A stretch of DNA of 64,000 bases, from positions 101,736 through 165,735 of the forward strand of contig CAVUTF010000021.1 in assembly GCA_963744305.1 (NCBI GenBank), written 5' to 3'. A program made the translations under genes and the position numbers. This stretch comes from FEN-1219 sp963744305. GTDB taxonomy: Bacteria; Pseudomonadota; Gammaproteobacteria; Steroidobacterales; Rariloculaceae. Each line of letters begins with the position of its first letter. Positions within the stretch are counted from its first letter, which is position 1. Positions 27,285-36,971 of the stretch are shown in pieces. The notes under the pieces are model-generated. The model saw only the letters and a program-made list of their open reading frames with translations, was not told the DNA's origin and did not search any database.

Positions 27285-27967
27285 TTAGACGGTCGCCCAG
27301 CGCCGCAGGAGATCGTGATAGACGCCGGTCAGCGCGACGACGCTTTCGTTGTCGCCGACCTCTTGCCGCAGCTTGATGATGGCCATGTCCATGTCGAAGA
27401 GCAGGGTTCGCTCGGCGTCGCTGCGTACGAGGCTTTGGATCCAAAAGAACGACGCGAGCCGGGTACCGCGCGTCACCGGCGTGACGCGATGCAGGCTCGT
27501 CGCCGGATAGAGCACGAGGTGCCCGGCCGGAAGCTTCACGCTGTGCGGACCATAAGTATCGTCGACGACGAGCTCGCCGCCGTCGTACTCCTGGGGCTCG
27601 GACAAGAAACAAGGTGGCGGAGATGTCGGTGCGCATGCGCTGCGACGGTGCCGCGCACTTGGCGGATCGCATTGTCGACGTGATTGCCGAACGCTTGGCC
27701 GCTTTCGTAACGGTTGAACAGCGGCGGGAAAACCTTCGCGGGCAATGCGGCGGACGCGAACAGCAGGCTCTTGCCGAGCGCGACAAGAACCATGTCGCCG
27801 AGCTCACGTGCGGCGACGGAACCTTCCGCCAGCTGGTGGTTGCGCTTGACTTGCGTCGACTGAAAGCCGGCCGTCACCGCGCCGTCGACCCATTCTGCGG
27901 ACAGGAGAACGCGGCGTGCGTCTCGGACTTGATCAGCCGTCAGGACGTCTGGGATGTGCAGCAGCAT
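27285..27967 (-). CDS. piuC: PiuC-type Fe(II)/2-oxoglutarate dioxygenase (frameshift)
   Basis: ATG 27967, reading MLLHIPDVLTADQVRDARRV and WVDGAVTAGFQSTQVKRNHQ, the standard PKHD-type hydroxylase beginning. FGNHVDNAIR holds the HxD of the iron-binding triad. Near 27630 a one-base slip hides the middle; the frame resumes ATLFLSEPQEYDGGELVVDD and SLHRVTPVTRGTRLASFFWI, with the third His ligand and the Arg that binds 2-oxoglutarate, ending LLRRWATV. Repaired length is ~226 residues, the family norm. PiuC/YbiX proteins accompany iron-regulated TonB receptors; the receptor gene is 53 bases upstream on the same strand. Confidence 0.87.
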
Positions 27968-28020
27968 CTTTGGGCCGACTCGACACCCGCTCCGTCGGCG
28001 GCGGGGCAATTCGCAAGAGA

Positions 28021-30290
28021 TCAAAAATCTATAGTCGCGCTCACGACGGCCGAGCGCGCCGCACCGAGCGCTGCGTAGTGGCTCTGGTACGGCCGCGTGT
28101 AGTACACCTCGTCGGTGAGGTTCTGCAAGTTGATTTGCAGATTCACGCGTTGGCCGACGTCGATCGCGGCCATCGCGTCATACCGCCAGTAGTCGGGAAT
28201 CGAGACCGTGTTCGCAACGTTGCCGAACCGGTCGTCGACGTACGTGGCGCCGCCGCCGATCGTGAAGCTCCCCGTCACGGCAAAACTCGTCCATAGGCTG
28301 AAACTATTGCGCGGTGTGTTCGGGAACTCGTTGCCGTCGTTCGGTGCCGACCGGCCCGTCGTCCACGATCTCGCTGTCGAGGAAGGCGTAGCTGCCGAAC
28401 ATCGTCCAGCGCTCGGAGAGATTGCCGCTGATGCCGATCTCGAAACCGTCGACGAGCTCGTCGCCGATGGTTTCCTGGAAGCCACCCGACACCGCGACCC
28501 GAGCGTTCTCGGTCTCCGTGCGAAAGATGGCGGCGGTCAGGGACAGCTGATCGTCGACGAGCGACCACTTCGTGCCGAGCTCGAGCGTGCGATCCGCTCC
28601 GGTTCCAAGTCCTGGTTATTGGTGGCGATGTTCTCGGTGCCGTCGCCGAGCGTGTTGCCGGAAGGGCTCGATGAAGTGCCCGTCGACAGGTAGATGGTCC
28701 CGTTGATCGCGGGCTTGAACACGACGCCGACTTGATGGTTCCAGAAGTCCGCCTCGTTGCGCAGCTGCACGGGGAGGTTCGACGCGAAGGAGTCCTGCAC
28801 CGTCTGGTAGTCGTCCCAACGCAGGCCGAGGTTCAGGTTCCAACGCTCGCCAAAGCCAAGCGTGTCGAACCCGTAGACCGAGCGCGTGTCGGTGTGGACC
28901 AGCGTCGGCTGCGTCGACTGCGTGATCGTGCCGGTCCACGGATCGTTCGGATTCGGATTGTCGAGCGTCGTGCAGTTGTAGAGAGGACGCGGCGCCGACC
29001 GCACCGGGTGCGCTGCAGGACGTAGAGAACGCGGTCACGGCGTTGCCAGTGAACGTGGCCGAGACGACGTACGGGGTGTTCAGCATTTCTTCCTGGCTGG
29101 CTTCGAAGCCGAACGCGTAGCTGTGCTCGATCCGGCCCGTCTGCGCTTCGCCGCTCACGTCGGTGAGATTCGCTTCCGTCGTCGTGTGCGAGTTGCGGCT
29201 CTTCGAGTTGCGCAGCAAGAAGCCGTTGACCACGTTGCCGCGGCCATCGTCCGGATTGGTGGCGATGTAGTCGTTGGTGGTCCTGCCGTAGCGCGTGGTA
29301 TTCGACAGCGTCAGGCCGTTCGCGAAGTCGTGCGCGACCTGCAACGTACGCACGTCGGCGCCGGTTTCCTGAAAGTCGCGATTGAGCAGGCCGTAGAAGT
29401 TCTCGCGGTCGACGTTGACGGTTCGCCCGCGGGAGCCGTGTTTGCCTCGTTGCGCGCGTAGGGAATGCTGTAATCGGGGACGTCGTCGGTCTCGTAGCGA
29501 TAGAAATCGAGATTGACGCGCGTCTCCTTGCCGATTCCCAACGCGAGCGACGGAGCCAGGCCGCGGCGCGACATCGATACGCCGTTGCGGCCGGGCACAT
29601 CGGCGTCCTGCATCAGAGCGTTCACACGGAACGCGCCGCTGTCGGAGAACATGATGTTGGCATCGACCGCCGCACGGCCGTAGCTGTCCGTGCCCGCGCC
29701 GATGTTCGTCGTGACGAAGTTTTCGTCCATCGGCTTCTTCGTCACGAGGTTCACGGAGCCGCCGCTTGAGCCGCGGCCCGAGTACGCGGAGCCCGGCCCT
29801 TTGATCACTTCGATCTGCTCGAGCGCGAACACATCGCGGGTCTGCGAGCCGGCATCGCGCACGCCGTCGATGAACACGTCCGAACCCGCATCGAAGCCGC
29901 GGATCTTCAAGTTGTCGCCGGCCGGCTGACCGCCCTCTCCCGCGTTGAAGTGATGCCAGGCACCGTACGCAACGCGTCGACGAGCGACGTCGAGCCGGTC
30001 TCGGTGATCAGCGCCTGCGAGATCACCGTCACCGACTTCGGCGTGTCGATCAACGGCGCCGTGAACTTGCTCGAGCTTGCCTCGGTCTGCGGGGCATGCC
30101 CCGTGACGACGATGTCCGCCTCGCTGCCGCGGTCTTGGCCAAACGCCGCGCCGGACGCCACCGCCAGGCCGATTGCGCTTGCGAGGACCCTGGGGCGCGG
30201 CAACATCGACGCAGCCGGTTTCTTGTTGGTGTTGGACACGGCAGCAGACCCTCTGAGTGGCTGACTGCCGCGAATGATAATTGGTTGCAT
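28021..30290 (-). CDS. TonB-dependent catecholate-siderophore receptor, Fiu/PiuA-like (about five frameshifts)
   Basis: Start at ATG 30290; GTG 30239 with GAGGG upstream is an alternative. Signal peptide RVLASAIGLAVASGAAFGQ. Plug domain: DTPKSVTVISQALITETGST, then after a slip at ~29935 GDNLKIRGFDAGSDVFIDGV, EQIEVIKGPGSAYSGRGSSG and GSVNLVTKKP. Barrel strands continue through slips near 29440, 29010, 28600 and 28330, including ERWNLNLGLRWDDYQTVQDS, VGVVFKPAINGTIYLSTGTS and the terminal QINLQNLTDEVYYTRPYQSH, ending SATIDF with a terminal Phe. Repaired length is ~755 residues. The Fur-like box upstream and piuC downstream support iron-siderophore uptake. Confidence 0.87.
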
Positions 30291-30300
30291 TTAAAAACGC

Positions 30301-30319
30301 AATGAGAACGATTCGCATT
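30301..30319 (-). promoter_or_regulatory. Fur box upstream of the TonB receptor
   Basis: Inverted repeat AATGAGAA-CGA-TTCGCATT, arms matching at 7 of 8 positions. The length (19) and AATGA/TCATT-like arms fit the Fur consensus. It lies 11 bases before ATG 30290, so it would cover the start region of the transcript and repress the receptor and piuC when iron is plentiful. Confidence 0.7.
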
Positions 30320-30363
30320 AGTATTAGGTGAAACGGGGCGGGAACCGAGTCGCCTGAGGCGTC

Positions 30364-31396
30364 CTAGCGCGTGACGTCGCGGGCACGGTCCGACATGCCG
30401 TCTTCCCATGAGCTCCAGCCGGACGTCATGCCGTAGGGCACGCGCTCGAGCACGGCTTCGATCCGACGCAGCTTGCCGTTCTCGACGCGAAACAGCTCGG
30501 CGATGTACCACGTCCACGGTTGCGCAGGACCGGCCGTCACTGCTCGACCGGAAGGCGTCGTGAAGCGTCGCGTGTCGCCGGCGAAGTGGTCGAAGAACAC
30601 GAACGCGAGCACGAGGCCCCGCTCGGGATCCACCGCCACGTAGCGGCGGTCGCGTATGCGACTCACAAAATGCAGCAGGCCGGACGAGAATTGCTCGAGG
30701 CAGGTCCACTGCGCGGAGTAGTTGGAGGCGGCTGGCGGGATCGGGCCGCGTCTCTCCCGCGGGCGTGGGACGATTCGTGGTCTGCATGCCGTTCTCGATA
30801 CGGTTGCAGTCGTCCGCAAACGGATAGTTTCCCTTGCCGTCGTTCTGCTGCATGCCGGTGAAGTACATGTCTGCCGTTTTGATCAAGTCGGCGCGCGACA
30901 TGCGCTCGTTCGCCGGAATCGGCTGCGTGAATAACGCATGAGGCGTTCCCAGAGCTTCGACGCGCTGGGCCGCGTCCGCGCTGCGCGCGATTTCCATCTC
31001 GACTTCGACAATCTGCTCGCGCGCGACTTTGAGCCGCAGCGCGATCAACGCGGGCGCGGTTTGCGCAGGATTCGCGTGCTCCTCGTGCACGGTTCCAAGC
31101 AGCACGACTTGGCCCGCCTCGACGTCGCTCACGAAGAGCCGATACGTCCCCTTCGCTTTCATGCTGCGCCAAAGGCCATCGCCGATCGCAAGACGTTGGC
31201 CGTTCTCCGTGTAGCGCACGTTGCTCGCGAGCGGCGCCGCGCTAGGATCGTGCTTGATCAGCGCATCGAGGTAGCGGTCGACGAAGCCCTCGAGACAGCC
31301 GCGGTCGCATGCGGGGTTGCCTTGTGCTTCGGCCGTTCCGCCCACCAACAGGCCTAGCGCCGCGGCGCTCACGATGAAGCTCGCGATCGTTCGCAT
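30364..31396 (-). CDS. Secreted SnoaL-like protein, DUF8021-type (frameshift)
   Basis: ATG 31396, with AAGGGGA just upstream. Signal peptide MRTIASFIVSAAALGLLVGG ending TAEAQ. Mature part: ACDRGCLEGFVDRYLDALIK, NVRYTENGQRLAIGDGLWRS, QIVEVEMEIARS, KTADMYFTGMQQNDGKGNYP and CNRIENGMQTTNRP. After a slip near 30730 it continues YSAQWTCLEQFSSGLLHFVS, RRYVAVDPERGLVLAFVFFD and ends VLERVPYGMTSGWSSWEDGM. This double SnoaL-like pattern is what I recall as DUF8021. Function unknown. It is 71 bases after the MBL gene on the same strand and may be co-transcribed with it and DUF3750. Confidence 0.65.
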
Positions 31397-31467
31397 GATT
31401 CCCCTTCGATTCAGCGCGCCTGCGCGCGTCCACATGCCGCGGCCGACGAGACGCGACAGCACGCCCC

Positions 31468-32472
31468 TCAACGCGCGGTCAAGATTTGGTACATGCCCGT
31501 GACGTTGTCGGCTCGCCATTGCTGATAGAACTCCCAATCCTTGTAGGCGTCCATCGTCACGCTTTGACGCAGTTGCTCCACCGTACGTCCGGCTGCGATG
31601 CCGGCGGCCACTGCCTCGCGGAGCTCTTCCCGGTAGCGCCTATGCGCAACCAAGTCCGCGCGAGTGCCGACATGTCCGTGGCCGGGCACGAAGTGCTCGA
31701 ACGCGAGCGCCTCGATCTTCTTGATCTCGTCCGTCTCGCCCACGAGCGTGCCGAACGGCAACCGATCGACGAGCGCGAAGTCCACGACGAATATCGCGTC
31801 GTCGTCGGGAAACAAGATGATGCTGTTGTCGTCGGCGTGCTCGATCGGCATGTAAATGAGCTCCGCCCGCTTACCGCCGAGCGTAATGGTCTTTTTCTCG
31901 GCATACGTGATGTCCGGCGGCCGAACCTGTGCAACCGGACCGCGCGTGATCTCCGCACCGGAAAGCGCGCCGTCGCCGTTCGCGTCGTGCAGCGCAAATT
32001 GGCCTTGCAGCGGACCGCCACCTTCCGCCTGCTCGATGCGGCCGTTCTTGTTCGCGTCGGCGGCCGCGGCAGCTTCGGGTAGCGGCGTATTGGCGGGCGG
32101 CATCCCCAGGTGCCGGGCGGTGTTCTCGTGTGCGACCACTTTCGCGGTATCGGCGAACACGTCCGCACCGGAAGCGTGATCGTAGTCTTTGTGGCTATAG
32201 AGCACGTAGCGGACGGGAACGTCGAAACGCTGCGCAAGCTCGGCCTTCAACCAGGTGGAGAACTCGCGGCCGATCGGATCCGCGAGAACGATGCCCTCGG
32301 GAGTCACCATGAACACCGCGAGATGCAGATCGCGATCGCGCGCCCAGTAAACGTCGCCGTTGAGCTTCTGGATCTCGCGCTCCGCCTGAGGCGGCTGCGC
32401 CGTACCGGTGCGCGCGATGGCAAGCAGCGCGCAGCCTCCGGCAAGGATGAAATTGAGACGCACGCGTGTCAT
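31468..32472 (-). CDS. Secreted MBL-fold hydrolase with two EF-hand loops
   Basis: 334 residues, ATG 32472. Signal peptide FILAGGCALLAIARTGTAQ. The MBL core starts EREIQKLNGDVYWARDRDLH; metal site YSHKDYDHASGADV (H-x-D-x-D-H variant), further ligands in MPIEHADDNSI, Asp in FVVDFALVD, and His in VPGHGHVGTRADLV. Between the first and second ligand groups (residues ~155-185) lie two perfect EF-hand calcium loops, DANKNGRIEQAE and DANGDGALSGAE. The insertion suggests calcium-controlled or calcium-stabilised activity outside the cytoplasm. Substrate unknown. Gene intact; 23 bases after DUF3750 on the same strand. Confidence 0.82.
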   Translation of the reverse strand: MTRVRLNFILAGGCALLAIARTGTAQPPQAEREIQKLNGDVYWARDRDLHLAVFMVTPEGIVLADPIGREFSTWLKAELAQRFDVPVRYVLYSHKDYDHASGADVFADTAKVVAHENTARHLGMPPANTPLPEAAAAADANKNGRIEQAEGGGPLQGQFALHDANGDGALSGAEITRGPVAQVRPPDITYAEKKTITLGGKRAELIYMPIEHADDNSIILFPDDDAIFVVDFALVDRLPFGTLVGETDEIKKIEALAFEHFVPGHGHVGTRADLVAHRRYREELREAVAAGIAAGRTVEQLRQSVTMDAYKDWEFYQQWRADNVTGMYQILTAR

Positions 32473-32495
32473 GACTTCCCCCTTTGTGCTCGAGA

Positions 32496-33287
32496 TCATG
32501 GGCCGAGTGCGCACGACAGCGACGGAGCCTCGCAATCGGGCCAGCCGATGCGTCCGACCATCGGCAGCTTCAGCGACAGTTGCAGCGGATCGATGCCGAA
32601 CGTAAGGCCGAGCAGATTGAGCTCGAGGCCCTCCTCGACGGCCGCGAGCACACCGAGCACGCCGAGCGCGCTGAATTGCCAGCCGGTGCCGCTCGGAGCT
32701 GTCGCAAACAGCGCCGCACCCAAATAGTCCTTTCCGATCGCCGTCGCGGGCAGATCCGTCTCGAGCTCCGGCACGGCGCGCAACACGAACGCGGTGAACG
32801 TGTTGGAGTTCGGTCCCGGCCATACTCGATATGTGTCCGCATACGGATACGCGCGTACCGCGGCTTCGACGCGAGCGATCATGTCGTCGACACCGACGCC
32901 GCGGCGTTCCGCGAGCAACGCGGGCGTGCTGCCGAACCAGCGCGAGTCCGGCGCTCGGTCGTTCTTGTTCACCGAGCTGCCCGTGCGGCGCAACCGCCAC
33001 CCGCTCACCTCATAGACCGTGAAGCGCGGCGCCGCCCGCGGTTTCACCGCGATCCATGTGTGCACGCCGAAGTAGCCACGCCAGCGAACCGCGCGCGCCG
33101 CGTAGACCTGAATGACGGGCTCCGGCGTTACGGCCGGATCCGGCGCCAGCCCCACAGGCGCTCGGCTCGCGGCTCGCCAATCGCCGGTTGCGCCTGCCTC
33201 TTGTCGATCGAGATAGGCGAGCGCGAAGAGCAATAGCGGCAGCAGCAATAACAACTTCGCACGTGGACGCGGCATGCGACGCAACAT
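32496..33287 (-). CDS. DUF3750 domain protein
   Basis: About 263 residues from ATG 33287; GTG 33296 is an alternative. An N-terminal membrane anchor (KLLLLLPLLLFALAYLD) is followed by the DUF3750 domain: RGYFGVHTWIAVKPRAAPRF, TVYEVSGWRL, DSRWFGSTPALLAERRGVGV, AVRAYPYADTYRVWPGPNSN and ATAIGKDYLGAALF. The YPYADTY-WPGPNSNTF core is diagnostic. Function unknown; the Tyr/Pro-rich motif and anchor suggest an envelope role. First of a probable three-gene leftward group with the EF-hand MBL and the DUF8021-like gene. Confidence 0.82.
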   Translation of the reverse strand: MLRRMPRPRAKLLLLLPLLLFALAYLDRQEAGATGDWRAASRAPVGLAPDPAVTPEPVIQVYAARAVRWRGYFGVHTWIAVKPRAAPRFTVYEVSGWRLRRTGSSVNKNDRAPDSRWFGSTPALLAERRGVGVDDMIARVEAAVRAYPYADTYRVWPGPNSNTFTAFVLRAVPELETDLPATAIGKDYLGAALFATAPSGTGWQFSALGVLGVLAAVEEGLELNLLGLTFGIDPLQLSLKLPMVGRIGWPDCEAPSLSCALGP

Positions 33288-33337
33288 AGAACGCACACCG
33301 CGTTCGAAGCAAGTGCGGCGGCCCGCACCCGCGGAGT

Positions 33338-33769
33338 CTAGTTCGCCTTGTCTTTTTTCAGCTTGTAGACCGAGCTGCCGTAGTAGTCGAGCATCGCCTT
33401 CTCGAGCGCGCGCACGGGCGGCGCGGAGCGTTTGAACGCATCCGGATCGAGCTCGATATGCTTACGGCGCCGGTCCTTGCTGTCCGGAACCAGCTTCAAG
33501 ACTCCGCCGGGCTGCGCCTCCGATGTCAGCGAATAGACGATGCGCGACACGGACGTATAAGGAATGCCGAGCTTGCTCGACAGCGATTTCATCGAATGCG
33601 GCCTGCCGTCCAAGTTCGAATCGATGACCTCGAGCGCGATCAGCACTTCCGCGATCGTGCCGTGCCGGCCGGTCTTGTAGATCGCAGTAAGAAGCGCAAT
33701 GGAGGCTTTGCGCGCACCGTTGGAATCGAATCCTCCTTTGACGGAGGTTGGGTGCTGTTGTTGTTGCAT
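33338..33769 (-). CDS. MarR-like winged-helix regulator
   Basis: 143 residues from ATG 33769; upstream in-frame GTG starts exist. After a Gln-rich start (MQQQQHPTSV) there is a winged helix: IALLTAIYKTGRHGTIAEVL, SMKSLSSKLGIPYTSVSRIV, YSLTSEAQ with the wing GGVLKLVPDSKDRRRKHIEL, the D-x-R-x-R-like wing of MarR proteins. A short helical tail ends LKKDKAN. The target and ligand are unknown; it lies alone between the DUF3750 and TpsB genes on the same strand. Confidence 0.68.
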   Translation of the reverse strand: MQQQQHPTSVKGGFDSNGARKASIALLTAIYKTGRHGTIAEVLIALEVIDSNLDGRPHSMKSLSSKLGIPYTSVSRIVYSLTSEAQPGGVLKLVPDSKDRRRKHIELDPDAFKRSAPPVRALEKAMLDYYGSSVYKLKKDKAN

Positions 33770-33897
33770 CACCGACAGGTTTTCCCTAGCCACGCTCGCT
33801 CCAAATTTTTTTGACGATGTGGCGGAATCATAGTCGCGGGCGAAACGACGCAACAACACCGCACCGTTCGGTACGGAATCGGGATTCGTTTTTTCGC

Positions 33898-35481
33898 CTA
33901 GAAATTGATCGCCAGCTCGGCGAACAAACTGAGATCGACGCTGCCCTCGACGTCCGGGTGCGTGAGCGGTTGCGCGAGCTCGATGGAGCCGGACGTGCGC
34001 CGCCCTTGCGTGGCGAAGCCGAAACCAGTGGTCGCCGCCGACTCGCGTCCCGCGACGTCCTGCTTCCATGCCGCACCGACGTCATAGAACCCATAGACGG
34101 ATGTGCGGCCAAGCTGCGTCGGCGCATTGATGAGGCGGCGGCGAGCTTCGACCTTTGCGCCGACTCCTTGGTCACCGGCGATCTCGGCGACCTCGAAGCC
34201 GCGTCCGAGGCGATCGCCGCCAATTTTGAACCGCTCGTTGTAAGGCAAGACGTACGCCGTTTGCTGCAAGAAAGCATCGAGGCGCACCGACCAGCGTTCG
34301 CTCAACTGCGTGGCGCGCGTGAGGCTCGCGCGCACCAGCGTGAAGTCTGCGCGTCGTGGATCCTCTAGCAGGTCGGAAGCAGAGAGGCCGCTGTTCAACC
34401 CACCGAGACCTTGCACTAGCTCGAGCGAGCCCCCGTACCGGGTGGCCGTGCTCTGCCGCCGGCTCCAGGTGGAGCCGACCACGAGCATTCTTAGGCGCTC
34501 GTCGCGCAAACGCACGTCGGAGCGCTGGATCTCGAGGTCTTCGAGATCGAGGCCCGCGAACAGCGCTCCGCCCCAATTCGAGAGGCCGACGAGCGGGTGC
34601 GTGTAGCGCGCCGACAGCCGGTCGCGCAGATAGGAATCGTCGCGATCGACGACGGCTTCGCGCGGATCGGAGCGCGACTGAAACCCCGTCACCGCCGCTC
34701 TTGCGCCCCGCTCGCCGATGCCGACGTTCGCGAGGATCCCGAGGCCATGGTATTCGTCATAGTCCGACGCTGCGCCGAACATCACGCCGAGGTTGGTGTC
34801 TCCCGCGAGCAAGCCGTTCGCGATCGCTTGACCCAGCACGAACAGCGGGCCCACCTCGTCAGTGCCGCGGTTGCTGATGCGGACGGCTCCGCTGACCCGG
34901 TCAAACTGCGTGTCGATATCGAGCCGATAGACGTTCGGCAGCTCGAGATCGCGCGCGGTGCTCGCCGCAAGCGATAGCCCGGGCAACGCGCGCATTCGCT
35001 GCAGGGTTGCCTGCACCCCCTCTTGGCGAACGACGCTCGCCGCGCGCAGCTCGGAGCTCAAGTGCTCGAGCCGGGCGAGGTGCGGTCCGGGGTCCCCCGT
35101 GATCTTGACGTCGGTGATCCGCGCTTCGAACACGTCGATCCGCAGAATGCCGAGCTCGATCATCGCGTCGTCGACGCGGACCTGCGGACGCGAGTAGCCG
35201 TCGCCTTCGTATTTCGCGACGAGCGCGGCCACGATCTCGCGCGCTGCTGCGCTCGTGATCGGCCGGCCGAGCTGCTCGCGATAGATGCCGAATAACTCGG
35301 CGGCGGAATAGACGCTCGAGCCGCGAATGACGGCCGACGACAGATCGGCCGCGTGCGCAGCCGGGCTGGTTAATTCAAGTAGCGCGGCGATTATGACAAG
35401 GGATGCGTATCTGGCGGAGCGTCGCGCGCTTGGATCGCGCCCTTGCGCACGGCAGCGTTGCGCAAAGCGGCGAGCAGTCAT
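33898..35481 (-). CDS. Two-partner secretion transporter (ShlB/FhaC/TpsB family)
   Basis: About 527 residues from ATG 35481; an in-frame ATG further upstream (35556) would add a non-signal-like leader. Signal segment SLVIIAALLELTSPAAHAA. POTRA domains (VYSAAELFGIYREQLGRPIT, GYSRPQVRVDDAMIELGILR, LERLSSEL-like helix, LPGLSLAASTARDLELPNVY) precede a 16-strand barrel (VSGAVRISNRGTDEVGPLFV, RFKIGGDRLGRGFEVAEIAG, which includes the conserved RGF) and the terminal strand LSLFAELAINF ending in Phe. Such transporters export one partner TpsA protein. No TpsA candidate is in the window. Divergent from the FecR gene. Confidence 0.85.
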   Translation of the reverse strand: MTARRFAQRCRAQGRDPSARRSARYASLVIIAALLELTSPAAHAADLSSAVIRGSSVYSAAELFGIYREQLGRPITSAAAREIVAALVAKYEGDGYSRPQVRVDDAMIELGILRIDVFEARITDVKITGDPGPHLARLEHLSSELRAASVVRQEGVQATLQRMRALPGLSLAASTARDLELPNVYRLDIDTQFDRVSGAVRISNRGTDEVGPLFVLGQAIANGLLAGDTNLGVMFGAASDYDEYHGLGILANVGIGERGARAAVTGFQSRSDPREAVVDRDDSYLRDRLSARYTHPLVGLSNWGGALFAGLDLEDLEIQRSDVRLRDERLRMLVVGSTWSRRQSTATRYGGSLELVQGLGGLNSGLSASDLLEDPRRADFTLVRASLTRATQLSERWSVRLDAFLQQTAYVLPYNERFKIGGDRLGRGFEVAEIAGDQGVGAKVEARRRLINAPTQLGRTSVYGFYDVGAAWKQDVAGRESAATTGFGFATQGRRTSGSIELAQPLTHPDVEGSVDLSLFAELAINF

Positions 35482-35617
35482 CAGCGTCGTGCTCGAACGA
35501 AACGGTGGGCGCGCATTATGCACAATGCACATTGCCGATGCCGTGATTGTCCTCACATCGTCGCCCGTCGCCGTTCACTAAGATGTCGCCAACTGACGAC
35601 ATGGAGGTCTACAGGGC

Positions 35618-36968
35618 ATGCGAACGCCGATAGCGACAAGAACAAGCGCAAACAGCTTGGTCGTCTGCTTTGCCGTGCTGGTAACGTCTTTAGCCTTCGC
35701 CGCGACTCCACGCTCTCGCGTCGACAATTCCAATCGCATCTTCGTCACCGACGTTGCCGGAACCGTTGTCGGTAACGATGGCGGGCGTCGACACCGACGT
35801 GCGCGTCGACTCGACGCTCGACCTGCCGACCCGGATCGTGACCGGGAACGATGGGACGCTCGGCATCAAGCAGGCGCACACCTCTATATCCGTCGCTCCG
35901 GACAGCGAGATCGCGATTCCGGAGGAGGCCGCAGACGGCAACTTGATTGCACGGCTCGTGCAATACCGCGGCAACGTGTTCTACGACGTCGCGCCGCGCG
36001 AAGTCAGCAAGCTACGCATCGAGACGCCGTTCTTGGTGGCTGTGATCAAGGGGACGCAATTCAACGTCGCCGTGCAAGGGGACAGCACGACCGTCTCGTT
36101 GTTCGAGGGGCGGCTCGAGCTCCGCACGCCGGATGACGGCGAAGTGATCGAGCTCAACGCGGGCGAGATCGCAATCCGCAGCGCAGCGGATACGACGATT
36201 CGCGTGATCGGCATGGACGAGGACCGCCTGCCGGCCCCGCGCGCGGACGCCGCCGTCGCGGCGGACGCGGCCGTCGCCGCCAACAGCGACGCGACCGCGG
36301 CCTCGCGCGGCCCGAGCGTGCTCGTAGCAAACGACGGCGATCGACAACTCGGCACGCTGAGCGTCGCGGCCGACAATCGCATTTCGATCATCGACACTAC
36401 GAGCACCGGGCTCGCGGCGGATCTCAACCTCGACAAGCCTACGGGCGGCGTCGATTCGGGCGTTGCGCTCGATAGCGCCGAGGTGGGCTCTGGTCTCGAA
36501 GGCAACGTCTCGCTCGGCGGGTCGACCGTGACCGTCGGGCTCAGCGCGGACCTCGATCTCCCCGCGAGCGTGGAGGTCGGTGCCGCCGCGGACATAGACC
36601 TCGGCGGCGCGAGCGTCGACCTCGGTCTTGCCACGGGTGCAGATCTTTCCGGCGCCGGGGATCTCGGCGTCGCCCTCGACGCTGATGCCGCGCTCGATCT
36701 CGGCGGCGACGCTATCGTCGATCTCGGCGTCGATGCAGGCATCGATACCGGATCCGGCATCGGCGCCGGCGTAGATCTCGGCGTCGGCTTGGACGCCGAT
36801 CAAGGGCTCGGCCTCGACGTCGGCGTGGATATGAGCGTCGGGGGCCTCGATCTCGGCCTCGACCTTTCCGCCGACGAGCCGGTGGTCGATATCCTGCCGC
36901 CCCCACCGCCAACCGGCGGCGGCACCGGCGGCGGGGGCCTCGGCGGCCTGCTGGGCCGAATCCTCTAG
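35618..36968 (+). CDS. FecR-domain exported protein with Asp-Leu-Gly repeat tail (frameshift)
   Basis: ATG 35618. Signal peptide LVVCFAVLVTSLAFAATP, then a slip near 35770 joins FVTDVAGTVVGND to VDTDVRVDSTLDLPTRIVTG. The FecR domain follows: LIARLVQYRGNVFYDVAP, IETPFLVAVIKGTQFNVAVQ, VSLFEGRLEL and IELNAGEIAIRS. From residue ~265 the chain is low-complexity with many DLG/DAG/DVG units (VDLGVGLDADQGLGLDVGVD), very acidic, ending with a Pro/Gly linker and LGGLLGRIL. Three bases later begins a CHASE2 cyclase gene, a pairing of FecR proteins seen in many proteobacteria. Role unknown; probably a periplasmic or surface partner of that sensor. Confidence 0.78.
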
Positions 36969-36971
36969 ACC

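Noticed and set aside
36470..36960. RTX-type calcium repeats in the FecR protein tail
   Set aside because: The repeats are DLG/DVG units and do not match GGxGxDxUx.
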